Below are positions 17,520 to 24,800 of a stretch of 42,407 nt of DNA, in pieces (position 1 is the stretch's first letter; every line of letters begins with the position of its first letter). The stretch comes from an uncultured Christensenella sp. (GTDB lineage: Bacteria; Bacillota; Clostridia; Christensenellales; DTU072): assembly GCA_949285605.1 (NCBI GenBank), contig CASDZI010000009.1, forward strand, positions 29,445-71,851, in the 5' to 3' direction. Below the pieces are notes generated by a model. That model saw only the letters and a program-made list of their open reading frames with translations. It had not been told where the DNA came from and searched no databases. Position numbers and translations under genes: made by a program.

Positions 17520-17747
17520 ATGAGAAAAAAGAAGAAGAAAGGGAACGAAGAAAAAGAATATAAATTCGAACTCGCTCCGCCCGAACCCGTTATACTCGAA
17601 AACGGGGAAAGGAATTATTTTGCCGAATATTATCGGGCGTACCGCAATACTTATATCGACCAATACCTGAAAGCCTATCGTGAACTGAAAGATATCAACG
17701 CCGCAATTAAAAAAGTGGACGACGATCCCGATTCGTCGAAAAAATAA
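17520..17747 (+). CDS. Small basic hypothetical protein (75 aa)
   Basis: This 75-residue protein starts MRKKKKKGNEEK and is rich in Lys, Glu and Tyr. The middle contains a Tyr-rich helix-like stretch (YFAEYYRAYRNTYIDQYLKA) and then a helix with KDINAAIKKV. No signal, membrane segment or known motif was recognised. GGAGG lies 6 bases before the ATG and a promoter is present, so the gene is likely real. A hairpin with a T-run separates it from the PIG-L gene, yet the next ribosome site starts at once, so partial read-through may link them. Confidence 0.65.
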   Translation: MRKKKKKGNEEKEYKFELAPPEPVILENGERNYFAEYYRAYRNTYIDQYLKAYRELKDINAAIKKVDDDPDSSKK

Positions 17748-17752
17748 GAGAC

Positions 17753-17774
17753 AAGCACCGAAAGGTGCTTTTTT
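17753..17774 (+). terminator. Terminator or attenuator before PIG-L gene
   Basis: Stem AAGCACC (17753-17759) with GGTGCTT (17764-17770), GAAA loop, followed by four more Ts. It sits only 15 bases before the next start codon; no separate promoter for that gene is obvious, so it may attenuate rather than end transcription. Confidence 0.8.
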
Positions 17775-17789
17775 CCAAAGGAGAAGCCG

Positions 17790-18566
17790 ATGTCTATAAT
17801 CGATAAATTGTTGATTAAAGTAAGTCGTTCGGGAAAACTGACCGACGGAAGGAAATATCTTTTTATAGGTCCGCATCCCGACGATATAGAAATAGGCGCA
17901 GGGGAGACGGTCTATCGGCTTACCAAGGCGGGGAAGCAGGTAAAGTTTCTCGTATGCACCGACGGCAGATACGGGATAGACGACGAACTTCTGACCGACG
18001 AGGAAAAGATAACCGTCCGTAAAAAAGAAAGTATGGCGGCAGCGACTTTACTCGGCGTGAAGGAAATCGAATTTTTGCCTTTTTGCGACGGAGGCGAATA
18101 CGATGCGGAAACTCTTTCGAAAGAAATTCAGAAAGTCATTTCGGCATACAAACCCGATTATATCTTCGCACCCGATCCTTACGTTACCGCAGAACTGCAT
18201 ACCGACCACGTCAAGACGGGACTTGCGGCGGCGAGAGCGTTTTTAAGGAGCGGAGTGGCGGCTCAGATCAGAAAAGACGGACTGGAATTTTTTCCGGTAA
18301 AGGGGATAGCTTTTTATTTCACCTCCCGACCGAACGCTTACGTCAAGACGACAGGGTGCGGAGCCGTAAGGATGCAGAGCGTTTTATTGCACAAAAGCCA
18401 GTTTCCTTGCCGTACCGAGGAAGAGAGAAATTATTTTAAGGTACTGAGATTTTATCTTAACTTGCGAGCCACACGATTAGGGTGGAGAAGTTTCCGCTTC
18501 AGGGCGGAAGGGTTCCGTTATCTCAACCGTATCCACGCCCACTGTTTCCCCGAAGCGGGATCGTAA
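17790..18566 (+). CDS. PIG-L/LmbE-family deacetylase
   Basis: This 258-residue metal-dependent N-deacetylase belongs to the family that acts on N-acetylglucosaminyl or related amide substrates. The zinc-site motif IGPHPDDIEIGAG gives His29, Asp31 and Asp32, and the second metal histidine lies in ELHTDHVKTG. The typical VCTDGRYG and FLPFCDGGEY segments are present. There is no signal peptide, so it is cytosolic. AAAGGAG is 6 bases before the ATG. The true substrate is open (glycolipid, bacillithiol-type precursor or polysaccharide); the neighbours do not settle it. Confidence 0.88.
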   Translation: MSIIDKLLIKVSRSGKLTDGRKYLFIGPHPDDIEIGAGETVYRLTKAGKQVKFLVCTDGRYGIDDELLTDEEKITVRKKESMAAATLLGVKEIEFLPFCDGGEYDAETLSKEIQKVISAYKPDYIFAPDPYVTAELHTDHVKTGLAAARAFLRSGVAAQIRKDGLEFFPVKGIAFYFTSRPNAYVKTTGCGAVRMQSVLLHKSQFPCRTEEERNYFKVLRFYLNLRATRLGWRSFRFRAEGFRYLNRIHAHCFPEAGS

Positions 18567-18609
18567 AATATTGCTTCGAAAAATTATCAAAATTTTTTTT
18601 GAAAAACGA

Positions 18610-18638
18610 TTGACAGCGATTTTTCGGAGTGTTATTAT
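18610..18638 (+). promoter_or_regulatory. Promoter of T-box/trpB unit
   Basis: TTGACA (18610-18615) and TATTAT (18633-18638) are 17 bases apart, just upstream of the T-box leader. Confidence 0.85.
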
Positions 18639-18660
18639 GAAAATAATTTAATAAACCGTT

Positions 18661-18912
18661 GACGCAGAGTAGTACTTGCGGAACCGTTTTACAGAGAGTT
18701 CGGGGTTGGTGCGACCGAATAAGCGAACCGTAACGAATGGACTGCCGAGGGCAAAGGCGAAATGTAAAGAGTAGTTTTTGACGTGACTCCCGCGTAAGAA
18801 GGAGAGAGTATGATAGTACTCGCTGAATAAGGTTGCGGAAACGCAACGAATTTGGGTGGCACCACGATTGTAAACGATTCGTCCCAAAACACGGGGCGAT
18901 TTTTTATTTGGA
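18661..18912 (+). promoter_or_regulatory. T-box riboswitch, tRNA-Trp specific
   Basis: Stem I has a specifier loop with AGTA on the 5' side and GAA followed by TGG (18738-18740) on the 3' side, flanked by TTGCGG/CCGTAA and GCAG/CTGC helices. Distal stem TTCGG/CCGAA follows the AGAGAG run. Stem III is GTTGCG-GAAA-CGCAAC (18832-18847). The T-box core reads GAATTTGGGTGGCACCACG (18848-18866). Its TGGC (18857-18860) complements the GCCA end expected of bacterial tRNA-Trp, whose discriminator is G. CGAAT...ATTCG can form the antiterminator; the competing terminator joins CGTCCC with GGGGCG before TTTTTT. Uncharged tRNA-Trp should switch on the downstream genes. Confidence 0.93.
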
Positions 18913-18955
18913 AAAAAGGGAAAATTATGAAATAAAAGAAAGGAGAAAAGCAATT

Positions 18956-20338
18956 ATGTCAGACAAAACCGTACCCACCAAGATCTATCTTACCGAAAAC
19001 GAGATTCCCAGACAGTGGTATAACGTGCGTGCGGCAATGAAGGAAAAACACGACCCGTTCCTCAATCCCGCTACGTTGCAACCCTGCACCGCCGACGATC
19101 TTCGCGGAGTTTTCTGCGACGAGCTTATTGAACAGGAACTCAATCAGACCGACGAATACATCGATATTCCCGAAGGAATAGTGGAATTTTACAAGATGTT
19201 CCGTCCGTCGCCCATGGTAAGAGCCTACTGGTTGGAAAAGTTACTGGATACGCCTGCGCATATATATTACAAATTCGAAGGAAACAACACTTCGGGAAGT
19301 CATAAACTCAATTCCGCAGTGGCGCAAGTATATTATGCCAAACAACAGGGACTTACCCATCTTACTACCGAAACGGGAGCGGGACAATGGGGGACGGCAT
19401 TAAGTATGGCGTGTGCTTTTTACGGAATAGACCTCACCGTTTATATGGTTAAGGTCAGCAGCGAGCAGAAACCGCATCGTAAAGAAGTTATGCGTACTTA
19501 CGGCGCCAACGTAGTGGCAAGCCCGTCCGACACCACCGAGGTAGGCAGAAAAATTTTAGCGGAATTTCCCACCACAGGCGGCAGTTTAGGTTGCGCCATA
19601 AGCGAAGCCATAGAGAAAGCGGTAAAGACCGAAAACTGTAAATACGTTCTGGGGAGCGTCCTCGACCACGTCGTACTGCACCAGTCCATAATAGGGTTGG
19701 AGAGCAAGGCGGCTTTGGAAAAATACGGCGTAACGCCCGACATAATAATCGGCTGCGCAGGCGGAGGAAGCAACTTAGGGGGCCTGATAAGCCCGTTTAT
19801 GGGTGACAAACTCAAAGGAAAGAACGATATCCGCTTTATAGCCGTCGAACCTGCCAGCTGTCCTTCGATGACCAGAGGAAAGTACGTTTACGATTTCGGG
19901 GACACGGGGAAGACCACTCCGCTTATGAGAATGTACACTCTCGGTTGCGGCTTTATGCCTTCTGCTAACCACGCAGGCGGACTGCGCTATCACGGAATGA
20001 GCCCGATTGTTTCAAAGCTGTATCATGACGGATATATGGAAGCCGTATCCGTGGAACAGACTAAAGTTTTCGAAGCGGCGGAAAAATTCGCCCGTTGCGA
20101 AGGAATTTTACCTGCGCCAGAATCCGCTCACGCAATCAGCGTGGCTATCGACGAAGCGCTGAAATGTAAAGAGCGTAACGAGAAGAAGACCATTCTTTTC
20201 GGACTTACCGGAACAGGCTATTTCGATATGACCGCTTATAAAGCTTACAACGACGGCACGATGACGGATTATATTCCCACCGACGAAGATTTGGAAAGAG
20301 GTTTTGCGACTATACTCGACATTCCTCAGAATAAATAG
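18956..20338 (+). CDS. trpB: Tryptophan synthase beta chain, TrpB2 type
   Basis: This 460-residue PLP enzyme condenses indole (or an indole donor) with serine to give tryptophan. Its length and N-terminal extension (KIYLTENEIPRQWYNVRA, then EEKHDPF-like text) mark the stand-alone TrpB2 subgroup rather than TrpB1 (about 400). The PLP lysine is Lys117 in SGSHKLNSA. TTETGAGQWG is the substrate loop, GCAGGGSNLGG the phosphate-binding loop, and GLTGTGYFDM the C-terminal part. The ATG at 18956 with AAAGGAG is preferred over upstream frame starts that run through the leader. No trpA or other trp gene is adjacent. It is controlled by the T-box. Confidence 0.93.
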   Translation: MSDKTVPTKIYLTENEIPRQWYNVRAAMKEKHDPFLNPATLQPCTADDLRGVFCDELIEQELNQTDEYIDIPEGIVEFYKMFRPSPMVRAYWLEKLLDTPAHIYYKFEGNNTSGSHKLNSAVAQVYYAKQQGLTHLTTETGAGQWGTALSMACAFYGIDLTVYMVKVSSEQKPHRKEVMRTYGANVVASPSDTTEVGRKILAEFPTTGGSLGCAISEAIEKAVKTENCKYVLGSVLDHVVLHQSIIGLESKAALEKYGVTPDIIIGCAGGGSNLGGLISPFMGDKLKGKNDIRFIAVEPASCPSMTRGKYVYDFGDTGKTTPLMRMYTLGCGFMPSANHAGGLRYHGMSPIVSKLYHDGYMEAVSVEQTKVFEAAEKFARCEGILPAPESAHAISVAIDEALKCKERNEKKTILFGLTGTGYFDMTAYKAYNDGTMTDYIPTDEDLERGFATILDIPQNK

Positions 20339-20376
20339 TATAATTTATATCGATAAAACCGATATAGAAGGTAAAA

Positions 20377-21171
20377 ATGAAAGTTAAAGAATACGTTAAG
20401 AACTTTTTCAGACTTACGACCAAGCAGATAGCGGGGATGGCGGTACTTTCCGCCCTCGCCGTGGTGCTTGCGTTGGTTTTACATGTATCCATTTTTCCGC
20501 AGGTAGCTTTCCTTGAATACGATATGGCGGATATTCCTATTTTCCTCGGGACGTTTATGTACGGGACTTTCGCAGGGCTTATAATGACTGTGGTAGTCAG
20601 CGTGATACAAGGCGTCACCGTCAGTGCGGGGAGCGGATTCATAGGGATAGTGATGCACATTTTCGCTACGGGGATATACGTCATTGTGGCGGGAGTGATT
20701 TACGAAAAGCACAGGACGTTCAAAGGCGCACTCGTCGCCATGGGCAGCGGTATCCTCGCCTGGATAGTCGGGATGATCCTCTGGAATATCATTCTCACGC
20801 CTATATATATGGGCGTGCCGAGAGCCGTAGTGATTGAGCTTCTCGGTTATATCGTGGCGTTTAACCTCATTAAAGTAGGCGCCAACACCGTAGCTACTTT
20901 TCTGTTTTATAAACGTCTCAGCAAGCTTTTCGATTATCTTTTCCGAACAGGTAAATATCCTTCCAAGAAAAAAGTAAAAACCGTACCCGACGAGGTCGGA
21001 GCGGAATCGTCCCAACCGAATACGGGTTTGGCAGAGGAAGCGACTTTCGAAACCGAAAATGCGGAAAACGATACAAAGACGGAGATTAAGGCAAGCGACG
21101 ATACCGTACAAGAAGCGGTCGACGAATTTACCGAAAAGGAAGCGGCAGATGACGATAACGACGCACAGTGA
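20377..21171 (+). CDS. ECF transporter S component, RibU-like
   Basis: This 264-residue membrane protein has about six helices within residues 15-190 and a charged cytoplasmic tail of about 70 residues (Glu/Asp-rich). The FLEYDMADIPIFLGTFMYG segment matches the YDxxDIP signature of RibU-type riboflavin S components, followed by a GAL-type loop and conserved LTPIYMG. S components bind a vitamin-like substrate and need the shared EcfA/EcfA'/T module, not in this window. It lies 38 bases after trpB with no terminator, so it can be under the tRNA-Trp T-box. That makes a tryptophan- or indole-related substrate possible, although family similarity favours riboflavin. No FMN riboswitch was seen. Confidence 0.82.
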   Translation: MKVKEYVKNFFRLTTKQIAGMAVLSALAVVLALVLHVSIFPQVAFLEYDMADIPIFLGTFMYGTFAGLIMTVVVSVIQGVTVSAGSGFIGIVMHIFATGIYVIVAGVIYEKHRTFKGALVAMGSGILAWIVGMILWNIILTPIYMGVPRAVVIELLGYIVAFNLIKVGANTVATFLFYKRLSKLFDYLFRTGKYPSKKKVKTVPDEVGAESSQPNTGLAEEATFETENAENDTKTEIKASDDTVQEAVDEFTEKEAADDDNDAQ

Positions 21172-21562
21172 AGCGGAAACCGCCGCACTCGGAGTCCGTT
21201 TGAGCGAAAAACTCTCGGGAGGGGAAGTTATTCTGCTGAACGGCAGGTTGGGGGCGGGGAAAACCGCTTTTACCAAAGGACTTGCAAAGGGGCTGGGAAT
21301 CGCCGAAACGGTCACCAGTCCCACTTTTACTATTATGAAAGAGTATTCGGGCAGACTGAAACTTTATCATTTCGATATGTATAGGATAGAAGACCCGACG
21401 GAACTGGAGGAACTGGGACTCGAAGAGCTTTTGTACGATCCCGACGGCGTGTGCGTGATCGAATGGAACAAATTCCCTTCGTTGAAAAACGCAATCGAAC
21501 TCCACATCGAGTATACGGGCGACAACGTCAGACGGATCGAAGTCGAAGGAGCGGAAATATGA
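21149..21562 (+). CDS. tsaE: tRNA threonylcarbamoyladenosine biosynthesis ATPase TsaE
   Basis: The 137-residue P-loop ATPase works with TsaB and TsaD in t6A37 modification of ANN-decoding tRNAs. Walker A is GRLGAGKT (Lys38); the family segments TSPTFTIMKEY, LYHFDMYRIEDPTELEELGL and VCVIEWNKF are present. The ATG at 21149 is chosen because AAGGA lies 8 bases upstream and the family starts with an xTxSxxET-type N-terminus. An earlier in-frame ATG (21059) would add 30 residues of shadow. It overlaps the ECF gene by 23 bases and tsaB by ATGA. Confidence 0.95.
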   Translation: MTITTHSEAETAALGVRLSEKLSGGEVILLNGRLGAGKTAFTKGLAKGLGIAETVTSPTFTIMKEYSGRLKLYHFDMYRIEDPTELEELGLEELLYDPDGVCVIEWNKFPSLKNAIELHIEYTGDNVRRIEVEGAEI

Positions 21563-22128
21563 TATTGTTAGCCATCGATACCACGGCGGAATCCATTGTG
21601 CTCGCATTGAAAAACGGCGACAACGAAGATTATTTCGTGGGAGAGAGAGGAGCGAAAAAGCATAATTCCGTACTTTTGTCGGAAATAGACGGTTTTTTGG
21701 CGAAAAATGCCTTGACTTTGTCGGATGTCGAAATTTTCGGCGTGGTGACGGGACCGGGTTCCTTTACCGGGATCAGGGTGGGAGTGGCGACCGTCAACGC
21801 TTTCGCTTTCGCAACCGGGAAAAAAATTGCCGAAGTGACCTCGCTGGAAGTTCCTTCTTGCAGTGAAAACGGTAAAGTCATAGTCACTTTGGACTGCAGA
21901 CACGGAAATTACTATTGCGGAATATTCGAGAACGGAAAAAAGGAATATCTTGCGCTCAACGAAGCGGAAATAGCCGTCCTCGAAGGGAAAAAGCTGAAAG
22001 CCGAGGATGCGACCCCTTCCGATTTACTGCGTTGTTGTCTGGAAAAGGTGCGGAAAGGGGAGCTCTGTTCGCAGGCGAAACCGTTTTATCTCAAGAAGTC
22101 GTCGGCGGAAAGGGAAAAGGGGCTATGA
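21559..22128 (+). CDS. tsaB: tRNA threonylcarbamoyladenosine biosynthesis protein TsaB
   Basis: This 189-residue member of the ASKHA fold is the scaffold of the TsaBDE complex. It starts MILLAIDTTAESIVLAL, and has KKHNSVLLSEIDGFL and the GPGSFTGIRVGVATVNAFA motif. Length is slightly below the usual ~230. The start at 21559 is favoured by GAAGGAG 8 bases upstream and by the ATGA overlap with tsaE. TsaD and TsaC are not in the window. Confidence 0.95.
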   Translation: MILLAIDTTAESIVLALKNGDNEDYFVGERGAKKHNSVLLSEIDGFLAKNALTLSDVEIFGVVTGPGSFTGIRVGVATVNAFAFATGKKIAEVTSLEVPSCSENGKVIVTLDCRHGNYYCGIFENGKKEYLALNEAEIAVLEGKKLKAEDATPSDLLRCCLEKVRKGELCSQAKPFYLKKSSAEREKGL

Positions 22129-22577
22129 GTTTTTCCGCAGACGTGCTGAAAGAGGAATATATCGGGCAGATAGCCGAACTGGAAAAGGAATGTTTCGGAC
22201 GGGACGCCTGGAGCGAAAATCTTCTTCGTGCCGAACTCGGACAGGAAAACAAACACTATACCGTAATATGCTTAGACGGTAAGGTCGTGGCTTACGGGGG
22301 GTTTGCACAAGTTCTGGACGAAGGACATATCATGAATATAGCGGTAAGAAAAGAATACCGCAGACAAGGTTATGCAAAAGCCGTATTGCGGGATTTTTCC
22401 GAAAAAGCGAAAAAATACGGCGTAAAAAGATTTACTTTGGAAGTCAGAGAAAGCAATTTACCTGCGAGAAAACTTTACGAAGCGGCAGGTTTCGAATTTG
22501 TCGGTATTCGGAAAGGGTATTACTCCGACAAGGAAAACTGTTGTATTTATTGGAGTTCGCAGGAGGGCTTATTTTAA
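22125..22577 (+). CDS. rimI: Ribosomal protein S18-alanine N-acetyltransferase-like (RimI)
   Basis: This 150-residue GNAT enzyme has the acetyl-CoA loop VRKEYRRQGYAKAVL, then FTLEVRESNLPARKLYEAAGF and VGIRKGYY near the end, a close match to RimI. It would acetylate the N-terminus of ribosomal protein S18 or a related protein. It starts at 22125, overlapping tsaB by ATGA; GGGAAAAGG lies just upstream. The tsaE-tsaB-rimI order is a widespread cluster in Firmicutes, often with tsaD nearby. Confidence 0.93.
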   Translation: MSFSADVLKEEYIGQIAELEKECFGRDAWSENLLRAELGQENKHYTVICLDGKVVAYGGFAQVLDEGHIMNIAVRKEYRRQGYAKAVLRDFSEKAKKYGVKRFTLEVRESNLPARKLYEAAGFEFVGIRKGYYSDKENCCIYWSSQEGLF

Positions 22578-23374
22578 TTTATCACACGCAATTCGGGCAA
22601 GGTAAGGACGTAATATTTTTACACGGTTGGGGAGGGAGCACCCTCTCTTTTTACGGTGCGGCGAAAGTTATCGGCAAGTATTGCCGGGTCACGCTGGTGG
22701 ATTTTTACGGGTTCGGACAAACGCCTCATCCCGATTATCCTTTGACCGTGGAAGACTACGCAAAAGGAGTGGTGGACATAATCAATGCTTACCGTATGAC
22801 CAAAGTTACCGTGGTGGGACATTCCTTCGGCGGCAGGGTGGCGTTACGGCTGGCTGCGAAATACGGGTATCTTCTCGACGGCGTGATAATCTGCGACGGA
22901 GCAGGGCTCCGCCCAAGGAGAGGATTGCGTTATTATTGCAAGATTTTCAGGCATAAACTCTTAAAAAAACTAAATATTCCGCACAAAGCCGGCAGCGAAG
23001 ATTACCGTGCGTTAAGCGGAGCGATGAAGCAGACTTTCATAAACGTAGTCAACGAAGACCAAAGCGAGGAACTGGACAAAATAACTTTGCCGGTTTTGCT
23101 TTTTTGGGGTGACAAAGACAAGGATACGCCCATATATATGGCAAAGAGAATGCACAGGCGTATCGAAGGCAGCGGTCTCGTGGTGATAAAAGGCGCGGGA
23201 CATTACGCATACATAGAAGCTCACGGGATATTCCTGTCCGTTCTAAATCAATTTCTTTCGGGCGGTGGATATGAAGTGGACGATCGGACTGGTAGCCGTG
23301 GCGCAGGTAGCCGTGACGCAATTAAGATTTCTTTGCCTGGCGCAAAACGCAAATTACAAAGCGGAAATAAATAA
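22541..23374 (+). CDS. Alpha/beta hydrolase (start and end uncertain)
   Basis: This protein of about 277 residues has an alpha/beta hydrolase fold: oxyanion HGWGGS, nucleophile elbow VVGHSFGGR, acid in LFWGDKDKDTP and histidine in IKGAGHYAYIEAH. The substrate is unknown. The start is unusual: no ATG or GTG lies near the expected N-terminus. A TTG at 22541 has AAGGA 6 bases upstream but overlaps rimI by 37 bases; an ATT at 22577 follows GGAGGG by 9 bases. The frame runs 104 bases into murF, adding about 34 Gly/Arg-rich residues beyond the normal family end near LNQFLSGG, which hints at a lost stop codon. Confidence 0.82.
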   Translation: MYLLEFAGGLILIYHTQFGQGKDVIFLHGWGGSTLSFYGAAKVIGKYCRVTLVDFYGFGQTPHPDYPLTVEDYAKGVVDIINAYRMTKVTVVGHSFGGRVALRLAAKYGYLLDGVIICDGAGLRPRRGLRYYCKIFRHKLLKKLNIPHKAGSEDYRALSGAMKQTFINVVNEDQSEELDKITLPVLLFWGDKDKDTPIYMAKRMHRRIEGSGLVVIKGAGHYAYIEAHGIFLSVLNQFLSGGGYEVDDRTGSRGAGSRDAIKISLPGAKRKLQSGNK

Positions 23375-24791
23375 AAGGGGAACGGCGTTTTCTTTTCTGA
23401 ATATTCTTTTGGCGACGCCGTATCTGTTTTTTGCGTTGTTTACCGAAAGGGACACGCTCGATTCGGTCATAATATTGCTTTACGAGTGCGTGATAACGGC
23501 GACTCTTTTTCTGATAATAAGGAATTACCGCACGAGACTGAAATTTACCCGAAGGGCGAAAAAGACATATTTGTTTACCCTTGTTCTGCCTGCAGCGGCG
23601 TTGGCGACGTGCGTAGGCGTATTGTCGGAGCAAGAGTATCTTTACGGAATTTTCGTCTGCGTGGCGATAAGTCCATTTTACACGTTGCTTTCTCTATCTA
23701 TCCTCAATCCGCATTTCGAGAAAAAGAACGAAGTCTTTTTTTCTCAAGCTATGGAAAAATTGCGTGAAACGCATGCGGTAAAGATAATGATAACGGGAAG
23801 CTACGGCAAAACCGCCTGTAAGAACATACTTGCCGCCATGCTGAGCAAAAAGTATTCGGTAATTGCGACGGAAGGGAACTACAATACCCCTATGGGAATA
23901 GCCTTTACCGTGGAAAGGATGACGGGGAAGGAGGAAGTGTTCATCGCCGAGGCAGGCGCAAGGCGAAGGGGCGACATAAAATTGCTGACGGAAGCGGTCA
24001 AGCCCGATTACAGCATAACCACGGGGGTTTGTCCGCAACATCTCGCCACCTTCAAATCCCTTCACAACGTGTTTGCCGAAAAGAAGGAACTGTCCAAAGG
24101 GACGAAAAAAATTTCGGTGTTCAACTGTAACGACAAATACGCCTTAAAGATGTATCGGGAACACCGAGGCGGAAAAATAATGGTATGTTGCAATAAAGAA
24201 GGGGACGTTTACGCCGATAACGTACAACTGACAAAGGAGGGGAGCAGTTTTCGTTTAGTTCACGGAGACGGCAGTATAGATATCCATACCAAGCTGTTAG
24301 GGAAACATAACATTATAAATATAACTTTATGTGCGGCACTCGCACTGGAAATGGGAGTGAGAGCAGAGCTGATAGCGGAAGCCGTGGCAAGCCTGTCTCC
24401 CGTTCCGCATCGGCTGGAATATATTTACGCCAACGGCATACACATATTAGACGACAGCTATAATTCGAATTTAGTCGGGGTAAGGAGCGCATTGGAAGTT
24501 CTGGATCTGTTTCCCGGGAGGAAAGTGGTATTGTCGCAAGGGATAGTCGAGGGCGGAAGGTATAACGCAAAACTCAACAACGAGCTCGGCAGGAATTTAT
24601 CTAACCACAGCGACGTGGTCATACTGTGCGGCAGTAACGCAAAATCCGTAGGAGCAGGCTTGAAAGAAGGGGGCTTCTCGGGAGAAATATACCGATACGG
24701 CGATTTACGCAGAGCGCAGGCGGCGTTCGGAAAAATTCTGCGAAAAGACGACGTGTTGTTTCTTCAGAACGACTTACCTGACGTATATTAG
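23271..24791 (+). CDS. murF: MurF-like ligase with N-terminal membrane domain
   Basis: This 506-residue Mur ligase probably joins D-Ala-D-Ala to UDP-MurNAc-tripeptide. The P-loop is ITGSYGKTACKN (Lys180), preceded by a 130-residue N-terminal part with several hydrophobic segments in place of the usual UDP-binding domain. Further motifs are TEGNYNTPMGIAFT, IAEAGARRRGDI, FNCND, LLGKHNI, and PVPHRLE with ILDDSYNSN. The C-terminal end LFLQNDLPDVY is typical of a clostridial subgroup. The ATG at 23271 is used; an in-frame GTG at 23265 is possible. It is followed at once by ddl, which makes the D-Ala-D-Ala it would use. Confidence 0.85.
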   Translation: MKWTIGLVAVAQVAVTQLRFLCLAQNANYKAEINKRGTAFSFLNILLATPYLFFALFTERDTLDSVIILLYECVITATLFLIIRNYRTRLKFTRRAKKTYLFTLVLPAAALATCVGVLSEQEYLYGIFVCVAISPFYTLLSLSILNPHFEKKNEVFFSQAMEKLRETHAVKIMITGSYGKTACKNILAAMLSKKYSVIATEGNYNTPMGIAFTVERMTGKEEVFIAEAGARRRGDIKLLTEAVKPDYSITTGVCPQHLATFKSLHNVFAEKKELSKGTKKISVFNCNDKYALKMYREHRGGKIMVCCNKEGDVYADNVQLTKEGSSFRLVHGDGSIDIHTKLLGKHNIINITLCAALALEMGVRAELIAEAVASLSPVPHRLEYIYANGIHILDDSYNSNLVGVRSALEVLDLFPGRKVVLSQGIVEGGRYNAKLNNELGRNLSNHSDVVILCGSNAKSVGAGLKEGGFSGEIYRYGDLRRAQAAFGKILRKDDVLFLQNDLPDVY

Positions 24792-24800
24792 GAGGTAAGA

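Noticed and set aside
20345..20375. FMN riboswitch upstream of the RibU-like gene
   Set aside because: The 38-base gap holds only a small TATATCG/CGATATA hairpin, far too short for an FMN aptamer.
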